Shown here: positions 24,709-31,745 of the stretch, one piece after another
Position numbering within the stretch: the first letter of the stretch is position 1
How the letters are laid out: each line of letters starts with the position of its first letter
Assembly (NCBI GenBank): GCA_020636005.1
Contig: JACJYR010000001.1
Location: 2,608,501 to 2,672,500 of the forward strand
DNA: 64,000 nucleotides
Origin: Lewinellaceae bacterium
GTDB lineage: Bacteria > Bacteroidota > Bacteroidia > Chitinophagales > Saprospiraceae
Reading direction: 5' to 3'
Program-made: the position numbers and the translations under genes
The notes under the pieces: model-generated
Seen by the model: the letters and a program-made list of their open reading frames with translations, nothing else
Databases searched by the model: none
Told to the model about the DNA's origin: nothing

Positions 24709-25905
24709 GTGAGCAGATTCTTTCAGAATGACAAAAGCCGCCTCCTCGCCGTCATCTACTCCCACCCGGAGGGCTACCCGCCCACGCTGAACGCCCTGAC
24801 CCAACTCTCCGGCATGTTCGACGAAGTGTCGGTGCTGTACCGCCCGGTGCTGCCGGTGGAGTGGGAGTACGGCGACAATGTGCGCCTGCACCCCAGCGGT
24901 GATGAGATGCATGTGCGGGAGCAGGAGGCCTTGCCCATCCATAAGAAGATGCTGCTGTTTGCCAATTTCGTGCGGGATTTCCGGCAATTGATAAAAACGG
25001 AACAGCCGGACGTGGTTTTGCTGTACGATCCGCTGGCCACGCTGGCCTTCTCGTTTGTGCGGTCGGTCATTCCCGAAAGTACCATCGTTTGGTACCACAA
25101 CCACGACGTGCTGGAGGCGGCGCAGCGGAAGTATTCGCTCAATTGGTTTGCCTACCGCACGGAGAAAAAGATGTTCCCCTATTTCGATATGTTTTCCCTG
25201 CCGGCCCAGGAGCGGCGGCAGTATTTCCCAATGGAAAACCTGAAAGGACAGTATTTCTTTTTGCCCAACCAGCCCGCCATTTCATTGTACAGCCGTTTTC
25301 AGGATATTGAAAAAACGGATCGGCAGTTCAGGGTCATTTTCCAGGGGCATGTGGCCGAGGGGCATGGCATCGAGGAGATATTGAGCCTGATGCCCTGCGA
25401 GGTGCAGGGCCGCCCGCTCCACCTTGTGCTGAAAGGCTGGATTCGGGACGATTTCAAAGAAAAACTCCTGGAGACCATCAAAGAAAAAGGGCTGGAAAAC
25501 CAGGTCGAATTTGCTGGCTACACCGCTTATCAGGAGCTGCCGAAGCTGACAGCCTCCTGCCATGTGGGCATCGCCATCCATACGAAGACGGACATCATGA
25601 ACAAGACCCTCGGCACGGCTTCCAATAAAATATACGAGTACGCCGCCGTCGGCCTTCCGGTCCTGTATTTTGACAATCCCCATTTTAAGGAGCATTTGGG
25701 AAGATTCGAATGGGCCATGGCCACGGACGTTTCACCGGCTTCCCTGAAGGCTTGTTTTGAAAAAATAGCGGGCGACTTTGAGCGGTTGTCCGCAGCGGCC
25801 AAGCGGGATTTCAGGAAAGATTTGAACTTTGAGCACCACTTCCGGCAAGTGGGCGATTTTTTTGAAAAGCAATTGGCAGAAAAGACCGAATCCGTTTCGG
25901 CTTAG
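24709..25905 (+). CDS. GT-B glycosyltransferase
   Basis: The GTG at 24709 gives MSRFFQNDKSRLLAVIYSHP, reaching the first Rossmann strand at once. A TTG at 24634 would add 25 low-complexity residues encoded by spacer repeats and is rejected. Motifs are VVLLYDPLATLAFSFVR, TIVWYHNHDVLEAAQRKYS, FRVIFQGHVAEGHGIEEIL and SNKIYEYAAVGLPVLYFDN, the donor-site loop with conserved Glu-Tyr. It is a diverged GT4-like protein of about 398 residues. Its stop lies inside the dispersed element at 25903-26018. Confidence 0.88.
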   Translation: MSRFFQNDKSRLLAVIYSHPEGYPPTLNALTQLSGMFDEVSVLYRPVLPVEWEYGDNVRLHPSGDEMHVREQEALPIHKKMLLFANFVRDFRQLIKTEQPDVVLLYDPLATLAFSFVRSVIPESTIVWYHNHDVLEAAQRKYSLNWFAYRTEKKMFPYFDMFSLPAQERRQYFPMENLKGQYFFLPNQPAISLYSRFQDIEKTDRQFRVIFQGHVAEGHGIEEILSLMPCEVQGRPLHLVLKGWIRDDFKEKLLETIKEKGLENQVEFAGYTAYQELPKLTASCHVGIAIHTKTDIMNKTLGTASNKIYEYAAVGLPVLYFDNPHFKEHLGRFEWAMATDVSPASLKACFEKIAGDFERLSAAAKRDFRKDLNFEHHFRQVGDFFEKQLAEKTESVSA

Positions 25906-26018
25906 TAACGGTGAAAAAAAAACTTCCCTGGTTGGATATTGGAAACATAGCAAGGGAAGGGTTTTTTAAAAAATAACCCCGATGTGAAATCGGGATTATT
26001 TTCCCTCCGATCCTTAAC
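25903..26018 (+). repeat. Dispersed ~110-bp element, copy A, with terminator-like hairpin
   Basis: This spacer is clearly related to 51113-51219. Both begin AGTAACGRTGAAAAA, continue through AACTTC, share a GGAAGGGTTTTTTAAAAA core, and end CGATCCT(T)AAC. In this copy CTTCCCT (25923-25929) pairs with AGGGAAG (25953-25959). A second stem, AATAACCCCGAT (25972-25983) with ATCGGGATTATT (25989-26000), is followed by TT. It overlaps the end of the upstream glycosyltransferase gene and stops 1 nt before the next start. It has no coding capacity. It could be a small mobile repeat or a conserved terminator module. Confidence 0.7.
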
Positions 26019-26019
26019 C

Positions 26020-27162
26020 ATGAAGAAAGTAATTTCCATCTTAAAACTGCTGGGCGTTTGGACATTGATACTGTTGGTGTTCGGGGTCATTTTTGAAATT
26101 TACCTGCGCAACAGCACCTACGTCGGCAAGCAAACGCTGACCTACACCGTCAACGACCAATTCGGCACCTGGCGCCTGCCCAACCAAAGGGCCGTGAAAG
26201 TGGCGGATTGCTACCAGGTGGACGACATCCGGGTGAACAGCTACGGCATGAGGGGCGCCGAGCCGGACGACCAGAAGAAAATCAAGGTTGGCTTTTTCGG
26301 CGATTCCATGCTGGAAGGCATTCAGGTCAACGAAAAAGACCACGTCGTTACCCGCCTCAACGAGGCCAACGACTCGGTGGACTACCTCAACTTCGCCACC
26401 TCTTCTACCACCACGGTTTACCACCTGCTCGACCTGAAATACCACCTGCAGTTTTTTAATTTGAAGAAGGCGGTTATTTTCTTTTACATGAACAATGACA
26501 TCCAGGAAAATTCCATACCGCTGCAAGTGGCCATGAACGGCAAGCGGTATTATTACCCGTCTTATGTGGATGATGGGAAAGGGGGCTATAAGCTGGACTA
26601 CAACTACCGGCCCTCCGATTGGAAAAACGACCTCCGCCTGTTCCTGCGCAAGTCGCTCGTCTTCCAAAAACTCTACGAAATCCAAACTGCCGTACAAATG
26701 GCCAAACTGTCGAAAGCCAAAGCCGTGGCGGGGCAAAATGGCGAACACATCGAAATCCCCATCGGCTATCAGGTTTTTGCCAAAGAGACGACCCCGGAAT
26801 GGCAAAAAGCTTATGAACTGACAGACTACTCCATTTTGCAGTTGAAATCCTTTTGCGAAGAAAAGGGCATCGAACTCGAATTCGTGCTGGTGCCGGGGGT
26901 CGGAGAGCTGCTGAGCGAGCAGGAAGAAAAGGCCCACTACCAAAAGCTCTACCCGCTGATGGATCAGACAAAACCCTACCGCTACTACACGGCGTTCCTG
27001 ACCCAGAACAATATTAAATATATTGACCTCTATGCTGCCGCCCGGCAAAGGATTGCGGAGCAGAAGCTGTCGTACCCCTACTTTTCGTATGAATGTGATG
27101 GCCACTTTTCAAAGGCTGGCCACGATTTGATGTTCGATGTGTTGAAAGCAAATGGTTTTTGA
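26020..27162 (+). CDS. SGNH-hydrolase-like exported protein
   Basis: Starting at ATG 26020 the protein has a signal anchor (LLGVWTLILLVFGVIFEIYL), then an N-terminal strand region. VGFFGDSMLEGIQVNE is SGNH block I with Ser, and VIFFYMNNDIQEN is a variant of the GxND block. YFSYECDGHFSKAGHDLMF is the terminal Asp-x-His block. About 380 residues. The placement before the polymerase and among acyl- and carbamoyl-modification genes suggests an esterase or transferase acting on the polymer outside the inner membrane. Confidence 0.82.
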   Translation: MKKVISILKLLGVWTLILLVFGVIFEIYLRNSTYVGKQTLTYTVNDQFGTWRLPNQRAVKVADCYQVDDIRVNSYGMRGAEPDDQKKIKVGFFGDSMLEGIQVNEKDHVVTRLNEANDSVDYLNFATSSTTTVYHLLDLKYHLQFFNLKKAVIFFYMNNDIQENSIPLQVAMNGKRYYYPSYVDDGKGGYKLDYNYRPSDWKNDLRLFLRKSLVFQKLYEIQTAVQMAKLSKAKAVAGQNGEHIEIPIGYQVFAKETTPEWQKAYELTDYSILQLKSFCEEKGIELEFVLVPGVGELLSEQEEKAHYQKLYPLMDQTKPYRYYTAFLTQNNIKYIDLYAAARQRIAEQKLSYPYFSYECDGHFSKAGHDLMFDVLKANGF

Positions 27163-27260
27163 AGTTGTTTGAACGTCGTTTGAAAATAGTTTGAAATGGT
27201 TTGAGGTTGCCTTTTCGCAACAATTTTCAAACAACTTCAAACCATCCTCAAACAACTTCT
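27161..27260. repeat. Head-to-head inverted array of GTTTGA repeats (period 10-11)
   Basis: The left arm (27161-27210) has GTTTGA at offsets 7, 18, 29 and 39. The right arm (27218-27260), reverse complemented, has the same word at offsets 7, 18 and 28. The outer 12 bp (GAAGTTGTTTGA) are perfect inverted copies, and the loop is about 7 nt. The array begins at the stop codon of the SGNH gene and fills the spacer before the polymerase gene. Confidence 0.8.
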
Positions 27261-27274
27261 GACTACCTGCTCTT

Positions 27275-28648
27275 ATGAAGTTTTACGTTCTCATCGCCCT
27301 TATATTTATTTTCTTCGTCAACCCGGAGATATACCATGAGCATATCCTGACCTTTGGGTTGGTGCTCATAGCGGTCTTGTTCTTTGAGTTTATCAGGGGA
27401 TTCGGCATCAGGATACACCCATTGGATTTGATGGGCTTCTATGCAATGGCGGCCTATTGGGTAGCCCCGGCGCTGGCTTATCATCTAACGGAGATTGGGT
27501 GGTACGAGGGGTTCAATTTCATGTGCATTCCTTCTGAAAAGTATTTTGCCACGGCCGTGCCGGGCACCCTGGCCCTGCTGGCGGGCATCAATTTCCCATT
27601 TAAAATAGCCTATAAAAACCACAAGGAATACTACGAAAAGATCAGCGACTACCTCAAGGACAAGACGGATGCGGGTTTTAAGCTCTTTTGGATTGGGCTT
27701 GGCTCCAACCTGATCGCCCCTTTCGCCCCGGGCGGCCTGGGGTTCTTCCTGGAGCTTTCTTCCCAATTGATCTATATCGGGGCGCTGTACCTCTGGTTTT
27801 CGCCGATGGATATGAGCAAAAAATTGCCCTATCTGGTGGCCATGTTCCTGATGCCATTGGCCCGTGCCCTGAAAGGCGGAATGTTCGGCGAAGTGGTCTT
27901 CTGGGGCGCCTTTATGGCCATGCTGATGCTGCTGAAATTCCATGTCGCTTTTTGGAAAAAAATGGTGATAGCGGTGTTTGGGGTGGTGTTCATCCTGTTC
28001 ATCCAGTCCATCAAATATGAGTTCCGCCAGATGACCTGGTACACCCAGGAAACCAGCCAGCAAACGATGGGCTACAAGGCAGAGGTTTTCCAAAAACTTT
28101 GGAGCGACCGGGTGGCGGATCCGGATTTGCTGGTAGGCCCACTGATGCTTTCCAATGCGCTCGACCGCACCAACCAGGGTTCCCTGGTCGCCATGGCGGT
28201 GCGCTATGTGCCGGAGTACGAGCCTTATGCCAACGGGGAAACGATTTTCCTGGCCACCGCAGCCTCTTTCATTCCAAGGTTTGTCTGGCCCAACAAGCCC
28301 GTGGTGGGCAGCCGGGAAAAAATGATCCGTTTCACGGGCTTCGACAATGGGGAATACACGGCCATGGACATAGGGCAACTGGGCGATGCCTACGTCAATT
28401 TCGGCCCGTGGGGCGGGGCCTTGTTCATGTTTATTTACGGCTTTTTGTTCGCCTTTATTTTTGCCAAAATTTTTGAAATCGCTGAAAGCAATATGCTGTC
28501 CCTGATACTTTGGGTCCCCTTGTTCTATGCCGGGGTCGTACAGATGGACGGCAGTGTGCTGGCCTGTATGAACCACATCATCAAGACCGGCATGTTCACT
28601 TTCATGGCCATCATGGCCTATAAAAAATTCTTCGGCACCGAATTGTGA
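27275..28648 (+). CDS. Wzy-like O-antigen/exopolysaccharide polymerase
   Basis: The 457-residue membrane protein has about ten to twelve helices and large loops, as expected of a polymerase that joins repeat units at the periplasmic face. The helix pattern starts at residue 2 (FYVLIALIFIFFVN). The big periplasmic loop (~245-345) carries ALDRTNQGSLVAMAVRYVPE and FIPRFVWPNKPVVGSRE, followed by GQLGDAYVNFGPWGGALFMF, a pattern common in Wzy/EpsG-type proteins. Sequence conservation in Wzy is always low, so the call rests on topology, these motifs and context. The stop overlaps the next GTG start (GTGA). Confidence 0.75.
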   Translation: MKFYVLIALIFIFFVNPEIYHEHILTFGLVLIAVLFFEFIRGFGIRIHPLDLMGFYAMAAYWVAPALAYHLTEIGWYEGFNFMCIPSEKYFATAVPGTLALLAGINFPFKIAYKNHKEYYEKISDYLKDKTDAGFKLFWIGLGSNLIAPFAPGGLGFFLELSSQLIYIGALYLWFSPMDMSKKLPYLVAMFLMPLARALKGGMFGEVVFWGAFMAMLMLLKFHVAFWKKMVIAVFGVVFILFIQSIKYEFRQMTWYTQETSQQTMGYKAEVFQKLWSDRVADPDLLVGPLMLSNALDRTNQGSLVAMAVRYVPEYEPYANGETIFLATAASFIPRFVWPNKPVVGSREKMIRFTGFDNGEYTAMDIGQLGDAYVNFGPWGGALFMFIYGFLFAFIFAKIFEIAESNMLSLILWVPLFYAGVVQMDGSVLACMNHIIKTGMFTFMAIMAYKKFFGTEL

Positions 28649-29751
28649 AACGCCCCCTCGACGTCATATTCCTTCATCGAAAGCCCCGGGCGCACGGCAC
28701 GTTCAGCATCGAGTTCATCTTCGAGGATTTGCGGCGGCGGATGCCCGCTTCTATCCGCCCAATCGTCAAGGTTTCCACCTATCCCAGCAACGGCATTTTC
28801 AAGCGCATCTATAATATGCTCGAAGCGGCATGGGTGAAAGGCGATGTAAAACACATCACCGGCGACGTCCACTACCTGGCGCTTTTGCTCCGCAAACGGA
28901 CCGCCATCCTGACCATCCACGACTGTTTTGTATTGCACCACAAGCGAGGCCCCGCAAGGCTGTTTTTCAAACTATTCTGGTTTTGGCTGCCGGTGCGCTG
29001 CGTGAAATATGTGGTCGCTATTTCAGCAGCTACCAAAAAGGAAATTATTCAGTTCACAGGCTGCGATCCTGATAAAATCGTCATCATCCCCACCATTATT
29101 TCAGAAGCCTACCAGCCTGTACCAAAGGTTTTCAACAACAAAAAACCAGTGCTGCTGCACGTTGGCATGGCACCGAACAAAAACTTTGAAAGGCTGGTGG
29201 AAGCGTTGGAAGGCATCCCTTGCCACCTGTCCATCGTAGGGAAACTGGAGGAAACCCATTTGCAAAAACTCAAACAGCATAAAGTTGAATACAGCGCCGT
29301 CCACAACATCAGCGATGAGGAAATGCGCCGGAAATATGAGGAATGCGACGTGCTGGCGTTTGTCTCCACCTTCGAGGGCTTCGGGATGCCCATTGTCGAG
29401 GCGAATGCCGTTGGCCGCCCCGTGCTGACCAGCCATATTTCTTCCATGCCCGAAGTGGCCGCCGATGCAGCCTGCCTCGTTGATCCCTACAATGTGCAGT
29501 CCATCCGGCAGGGTTTGTTGAAAATCATCCACGACGACGAGTACCGGGAGCGGTTGGTTGAAAATGGTTTTAAAAACAGGGAGCGGTTTGATTCGGATGT
29601 GATAGCGGGGCAGTATGCAGAGTTGTACCATTTGGTGGCAAGGGGCGAGAAGCGAGACGTGAGCGGTGAGGATAGCACCTTTCACTCGAACGGATCCTTG
29701 CCGAAGGACACGGGGAAAATGAGCCATAAACCTCAAACCATAAACCCCTAA
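28645..29751 (+). CDS. Glycosyltransferase family 4 (GT-B) with repeat-encoded tail
   Basis: The GTG start is coupled to the polymerase stop. Motifs are TAILTIHDCFVLHH, YVVAISAATKKEIIQFTGC, PVLLHVGMAPNKNFERLVEAL and LAFVSTFEGFGMPIVEANAV (EGFGxPxxE donor site), then TSHISSMPEVAADAACLVDP. The fold ends near QYAELYHLVA. The last ~35 residues (from ARGEKRDVSG) are low-complexity and come from 7-nt repeats, so this tail looks like run-on translation of a repeat-filled spacer. Confidence 0.92.
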   Translation: MKRPLDVIFLHRKPRAHGTFSIEFIFEDLRRRMPASIRPIVKVSTYPSNGIFKRIYNMLEAAWVKGDVKHITGDVHYLALLLRKRTAILTIHDCFVLHHKRGPARLFFKLFWFWLPVRCVKYVVAISAATKKEIIQFTGCDPDKIVIIPTIISEAYQPVPKVFNNKKPVLLHVGMAPNKNFERLVEALEGIPCHLSIVGKLEETHLQKLKQHKVEYSAVHNISDEEMRRKYEECDVLAFVSTFEGFGMPIVEANAVGRPVLTSHISSMPEVAADAACLVDPYNVQSIRQGLLKIIHDDEYRERLVENGFKNRERFDSDVIAGQYAELYHLVARGEKRDVSGEDSTFHSNGSLPKDTGKMSHKPQTINP

Positions 29752-29753
29752 CC
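29726..29753. repeat. 7-nt tandem repeat at the glycosyltransferase/asnB junction
   Basis: Four heptads, ATAAACC, TCAAACC, ATAAACC and CCTAACC, end just before the asnB start. The TAA stop of the upstream gene (29749-29751) lies in the last unit. A second heptad-like run (GCGAGAA, GCGAGAC, GTGAGCG) lies at about 29645-29666 in the same tail. Confidence 0.65.
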
Positions 29754-29756
29754 AAT

Positions 29757-31655
29757 ATGTGCGGAATAGCAGGAATCGTTTGGCAAAATAACCAGGAGCA
29801 GAAGCAGGCGGCCATCCGCCGCATGACGGATGCCATTGCCCACCGGGGGCCGAATGCCGATGGGCATTTTGTGAACCAAAGGGTGGCGCTGGGCCACCGC
29901 CGCCTGAGCATCATTGACCTGTCGCCGGAGGCCAACCAGCCGTTTTGGGATTCCAGCGACCGCTACGTGATCGTGTTCAATGGCGAGGTGTACAATTTTC
30001 AGGAAATCCGAAAGAAACTTAGCAACTATACTTTCCGTACTAAATGCGATACAGAGGTCATCCTGGCCGCCTACATCCAATGGGGCGAAAAGTGCCTGGA
30101 TCATTTCGCCGGCATGTTCGCCTTTGCCGTGTGGGATACGTGGGACAACAAGCTGTTTATCGCCAGGGACAGGCTGGGCATCAAGCCGCTGTACTACGTG
30201 GAAAAAAACGGCATGCTCCTGTTTGCCTCCGAAATCAGGGCTTTGCTGGCCAGCGGCCTGGTGGAGAAAAAGTTGAACAAAAAAGGCTTGTACAACTACC
30301 TGAACTACCAGACCGTCCATGCGCCGAACACGATGGTGGAGGAGGTGAAACAACTCAACCCCGGTGAGTTTGCAACTTTGCAGCATGGCGTTCTTACCAT
30401 CAAAAAATACTGGGAACTTGCTGGAAACGGGCAGTCCGGCAGTCCGGCAGTTGGCGGGCCGTCGTTTGACAATTACGAAGAAGTAAAAAAGAATGTCCGG
30501 CGCCTGATGTTGCAGGCGGTGGAGCGGCGGCTGATAGCGGATGTGCCGTTGGGGGCGTTCCTTTCGGGCGGCATAGATTCTTCGGCCATCGTGGCGCTGA
30601 TGGCGGAGGTTTCGGAGCGCCCGGTGGAGACTTTCTCGGTGGTTTTCGAGGAAAAACAATTTGACGAAAGCGAATACTCCGACCTCATTGCGAAACTGTA
30701 CAAAACCAACCATCACCCGCTGCTGCTCAAGCCAACCGATTTCCTCGATGCCCTGCCTGCCGCACTGAAGGCAATGGACGCCCCAAGCGGCGATGGCGTG
30801 AACACCTATGTGGTATCGAAAGTGACGAAGGAGGCGGGCATCACCGTAGCGCTATCGGGCACGGGTGGCGACGAGTTGTTTGCAGGGTATTCGCTTTTCA
30901 CCGATTATTGGAAGCTGAACCAGCACCCATATTTTTGGAAAATACCCCGTGGGGTGCGGACGGCGGGCGCTTCGATGGCCGGCCTGTTTTTAAAAAGCCA
31001 CCAAAAAGCACGGGTAAGCGAGATAGCATCGGCCAGGAGCGCCGCCATCGAAGATGTATATCCGGCGTTCCGCAAAGTGCTGACTTCGAGGGAGATAGGC
31101 AAGATGATGCTGAACGGCGAAGCAGCCAACGGCAAAACTTACGATGCAGTTTATGACCTGTTGAAGGAACAAAGAGCGGTAAAAAAACTACCTTTGCTGA
31201 GTCAACTCACGGTAGCGGATATTTCCACTTATACACAAAACGTCCTGCTCAGGGATACCGACCAAATGAGCATGGCACACGCCCTCGAAGTACGGGTGCC
31301 CTTTTTCGACCACGACCTCGTGGAATATGTGGTGCAAATACCGGACAAATGGAAGTACCCGACCTTTGCAAAAAAACTCCTGGTAGAATCCCTCCACCCT
31401 CTGATACCGGATGAAATTGTTTTCCGGCAAAAAAAAGGCTTCGACCTTCCCTGGAAGGTTTGGATAAAGCAAGAATTGAAATCATTTTGTGAACAAAAAT
31501 TAAAACGGTTCAACGAGCGGAACCTGACGCCTCCCAGCTTGACGGACCAACTCTGGCGAGACTTCACGAGCGGCAAAAACGACAACCTCTGGTCGAGGAT
31601 CTGGATTTTTGTCGTGCTGGAAGACTGGCTGGATAGAATGGGGGTGGACGGCTGA
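29757..31655 (+). CDS. asnB: Glutamine-hydrolysing asparagine synthase-family amidotransferase
   Basis: It begins MCGIAGIVWQ, with Cys2 the glutaminase nucleophile. The class II glutaminase domain spans ~1-210 (AHRGPNADGHF, VFNGEVYNFQEIR). The synthase domain has the PP-loop LSGGIDSSAIVAL at ~270 and ALSGTGGDELFAGY. The 632 residues match AsnB paralogues in polysaccharide loci, which may amidate sugar acids or supply asparagine. A linker at ~225-233 (NGQSGSPAVGG) is encoded by an 8-nt repeat. The stop codon lies within the heptad array at 31644-31724. The carbamoyltransferase follows 90 nt later. Confidence 0.93.
   Translation: MCGIAGIVWQNNQEQKQAAIRRMTDAIAHRGPNADGHFVNQRVALGHRRLSIIDLSPEANQPFWDSSDRYVIVFNGEVYNFQEIRKKLSNYTFRTKCDTEVILAAYIQWGEKCLDHFAGMFAFAVWDTWDNKLFIARDRLGIKPLYYVEKNGMLLFASEIRALLASGLVEKKLNKKGLYNYLNYQTVHAPNTMVEEVKQLNPGEFATLQHGVLTIKKYWELAGNGQSGSPAVGGPSFDNYEEVKKNVRRLMLQAVERRLIADVPLGAFLSGGIDSSAIVALMAEVSERPVETFSVVFEEKQFDESEYSDLIAKLYKTNHHPLLLKPTDFLDALPAALKAMDAPSGDGVNTYVVSKVTKEAGITVALSGTGGDELFAGYSLFTDYWKLNQHPYFWKIPRGVRTAGASMAGLFLKSHQKARVSEIASARSAAIEDVYPAFRKVLTSREIGKMMLNGEAANGKTYDAVYDLLKEQRAVKKLPLLSQLTVADISTYTQNVLLRDTDQMSMAHALEVRVPFFDHDLVEYVVQIPDKWKYPTFAKKLLVESLHPLIPDEIVFRQKKGFDLPWKVWIKQELKSFCEQKLKRFNERNLTPPSLTDQLWRDFTSGKNDNLWSRIWIFVVLEDWLDRMGVDG
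30430..30453. repeat. 8-nt repeat inside the asnB domain linker
   Basis: The three units are GGCAGTCC, GGCAGTCC and GGCAGTTG. They fall between the glutaminase and synthase domains, in a segment where AsnB proteins vary. One unit gained or lost would shift the frame. Confidence 0.6.
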
Positions 31656-31724
31656 CGGCGCACGGCTGACGGAGGACGGTTTGAAAGATCGCCCGCCATC
31701 CGCCGCCCACCGTCCACCGTCCAC
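31644..31724. repeat. Inverted arrays of five heptads each, overlapping the asnB stop
   Basis: Left array 31644-31678: GTGGACG, GCTGACG, GCGCACG, GCTGACG, GAGGACG. Right array 31690-31724: CGCCCGC, CATCCGC, CGCCCAC, CGTCCAC, CGTCCAC. Reverse complemented from its outer end, the right array starts GTGGACG, GTGGACG, GTGGGCG, the same G-rich heptad family. An 11-nt loop separates them. The asnB TGA is at 31653-31655 inside the second heptad. This is the clearest case of the junction-repeat architecture. Confidence 0.85.
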
Positions 31725-31745
31725 CGAAAAAGAATACAAACCACG

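Noticed and set aside
31644..31724. CRISPR-like array
   Set aside because: Units are 7 nt, contiguous and inverted, with no spacers; not a CRISPR. No CRISPR array or cas gene was seen in the window.
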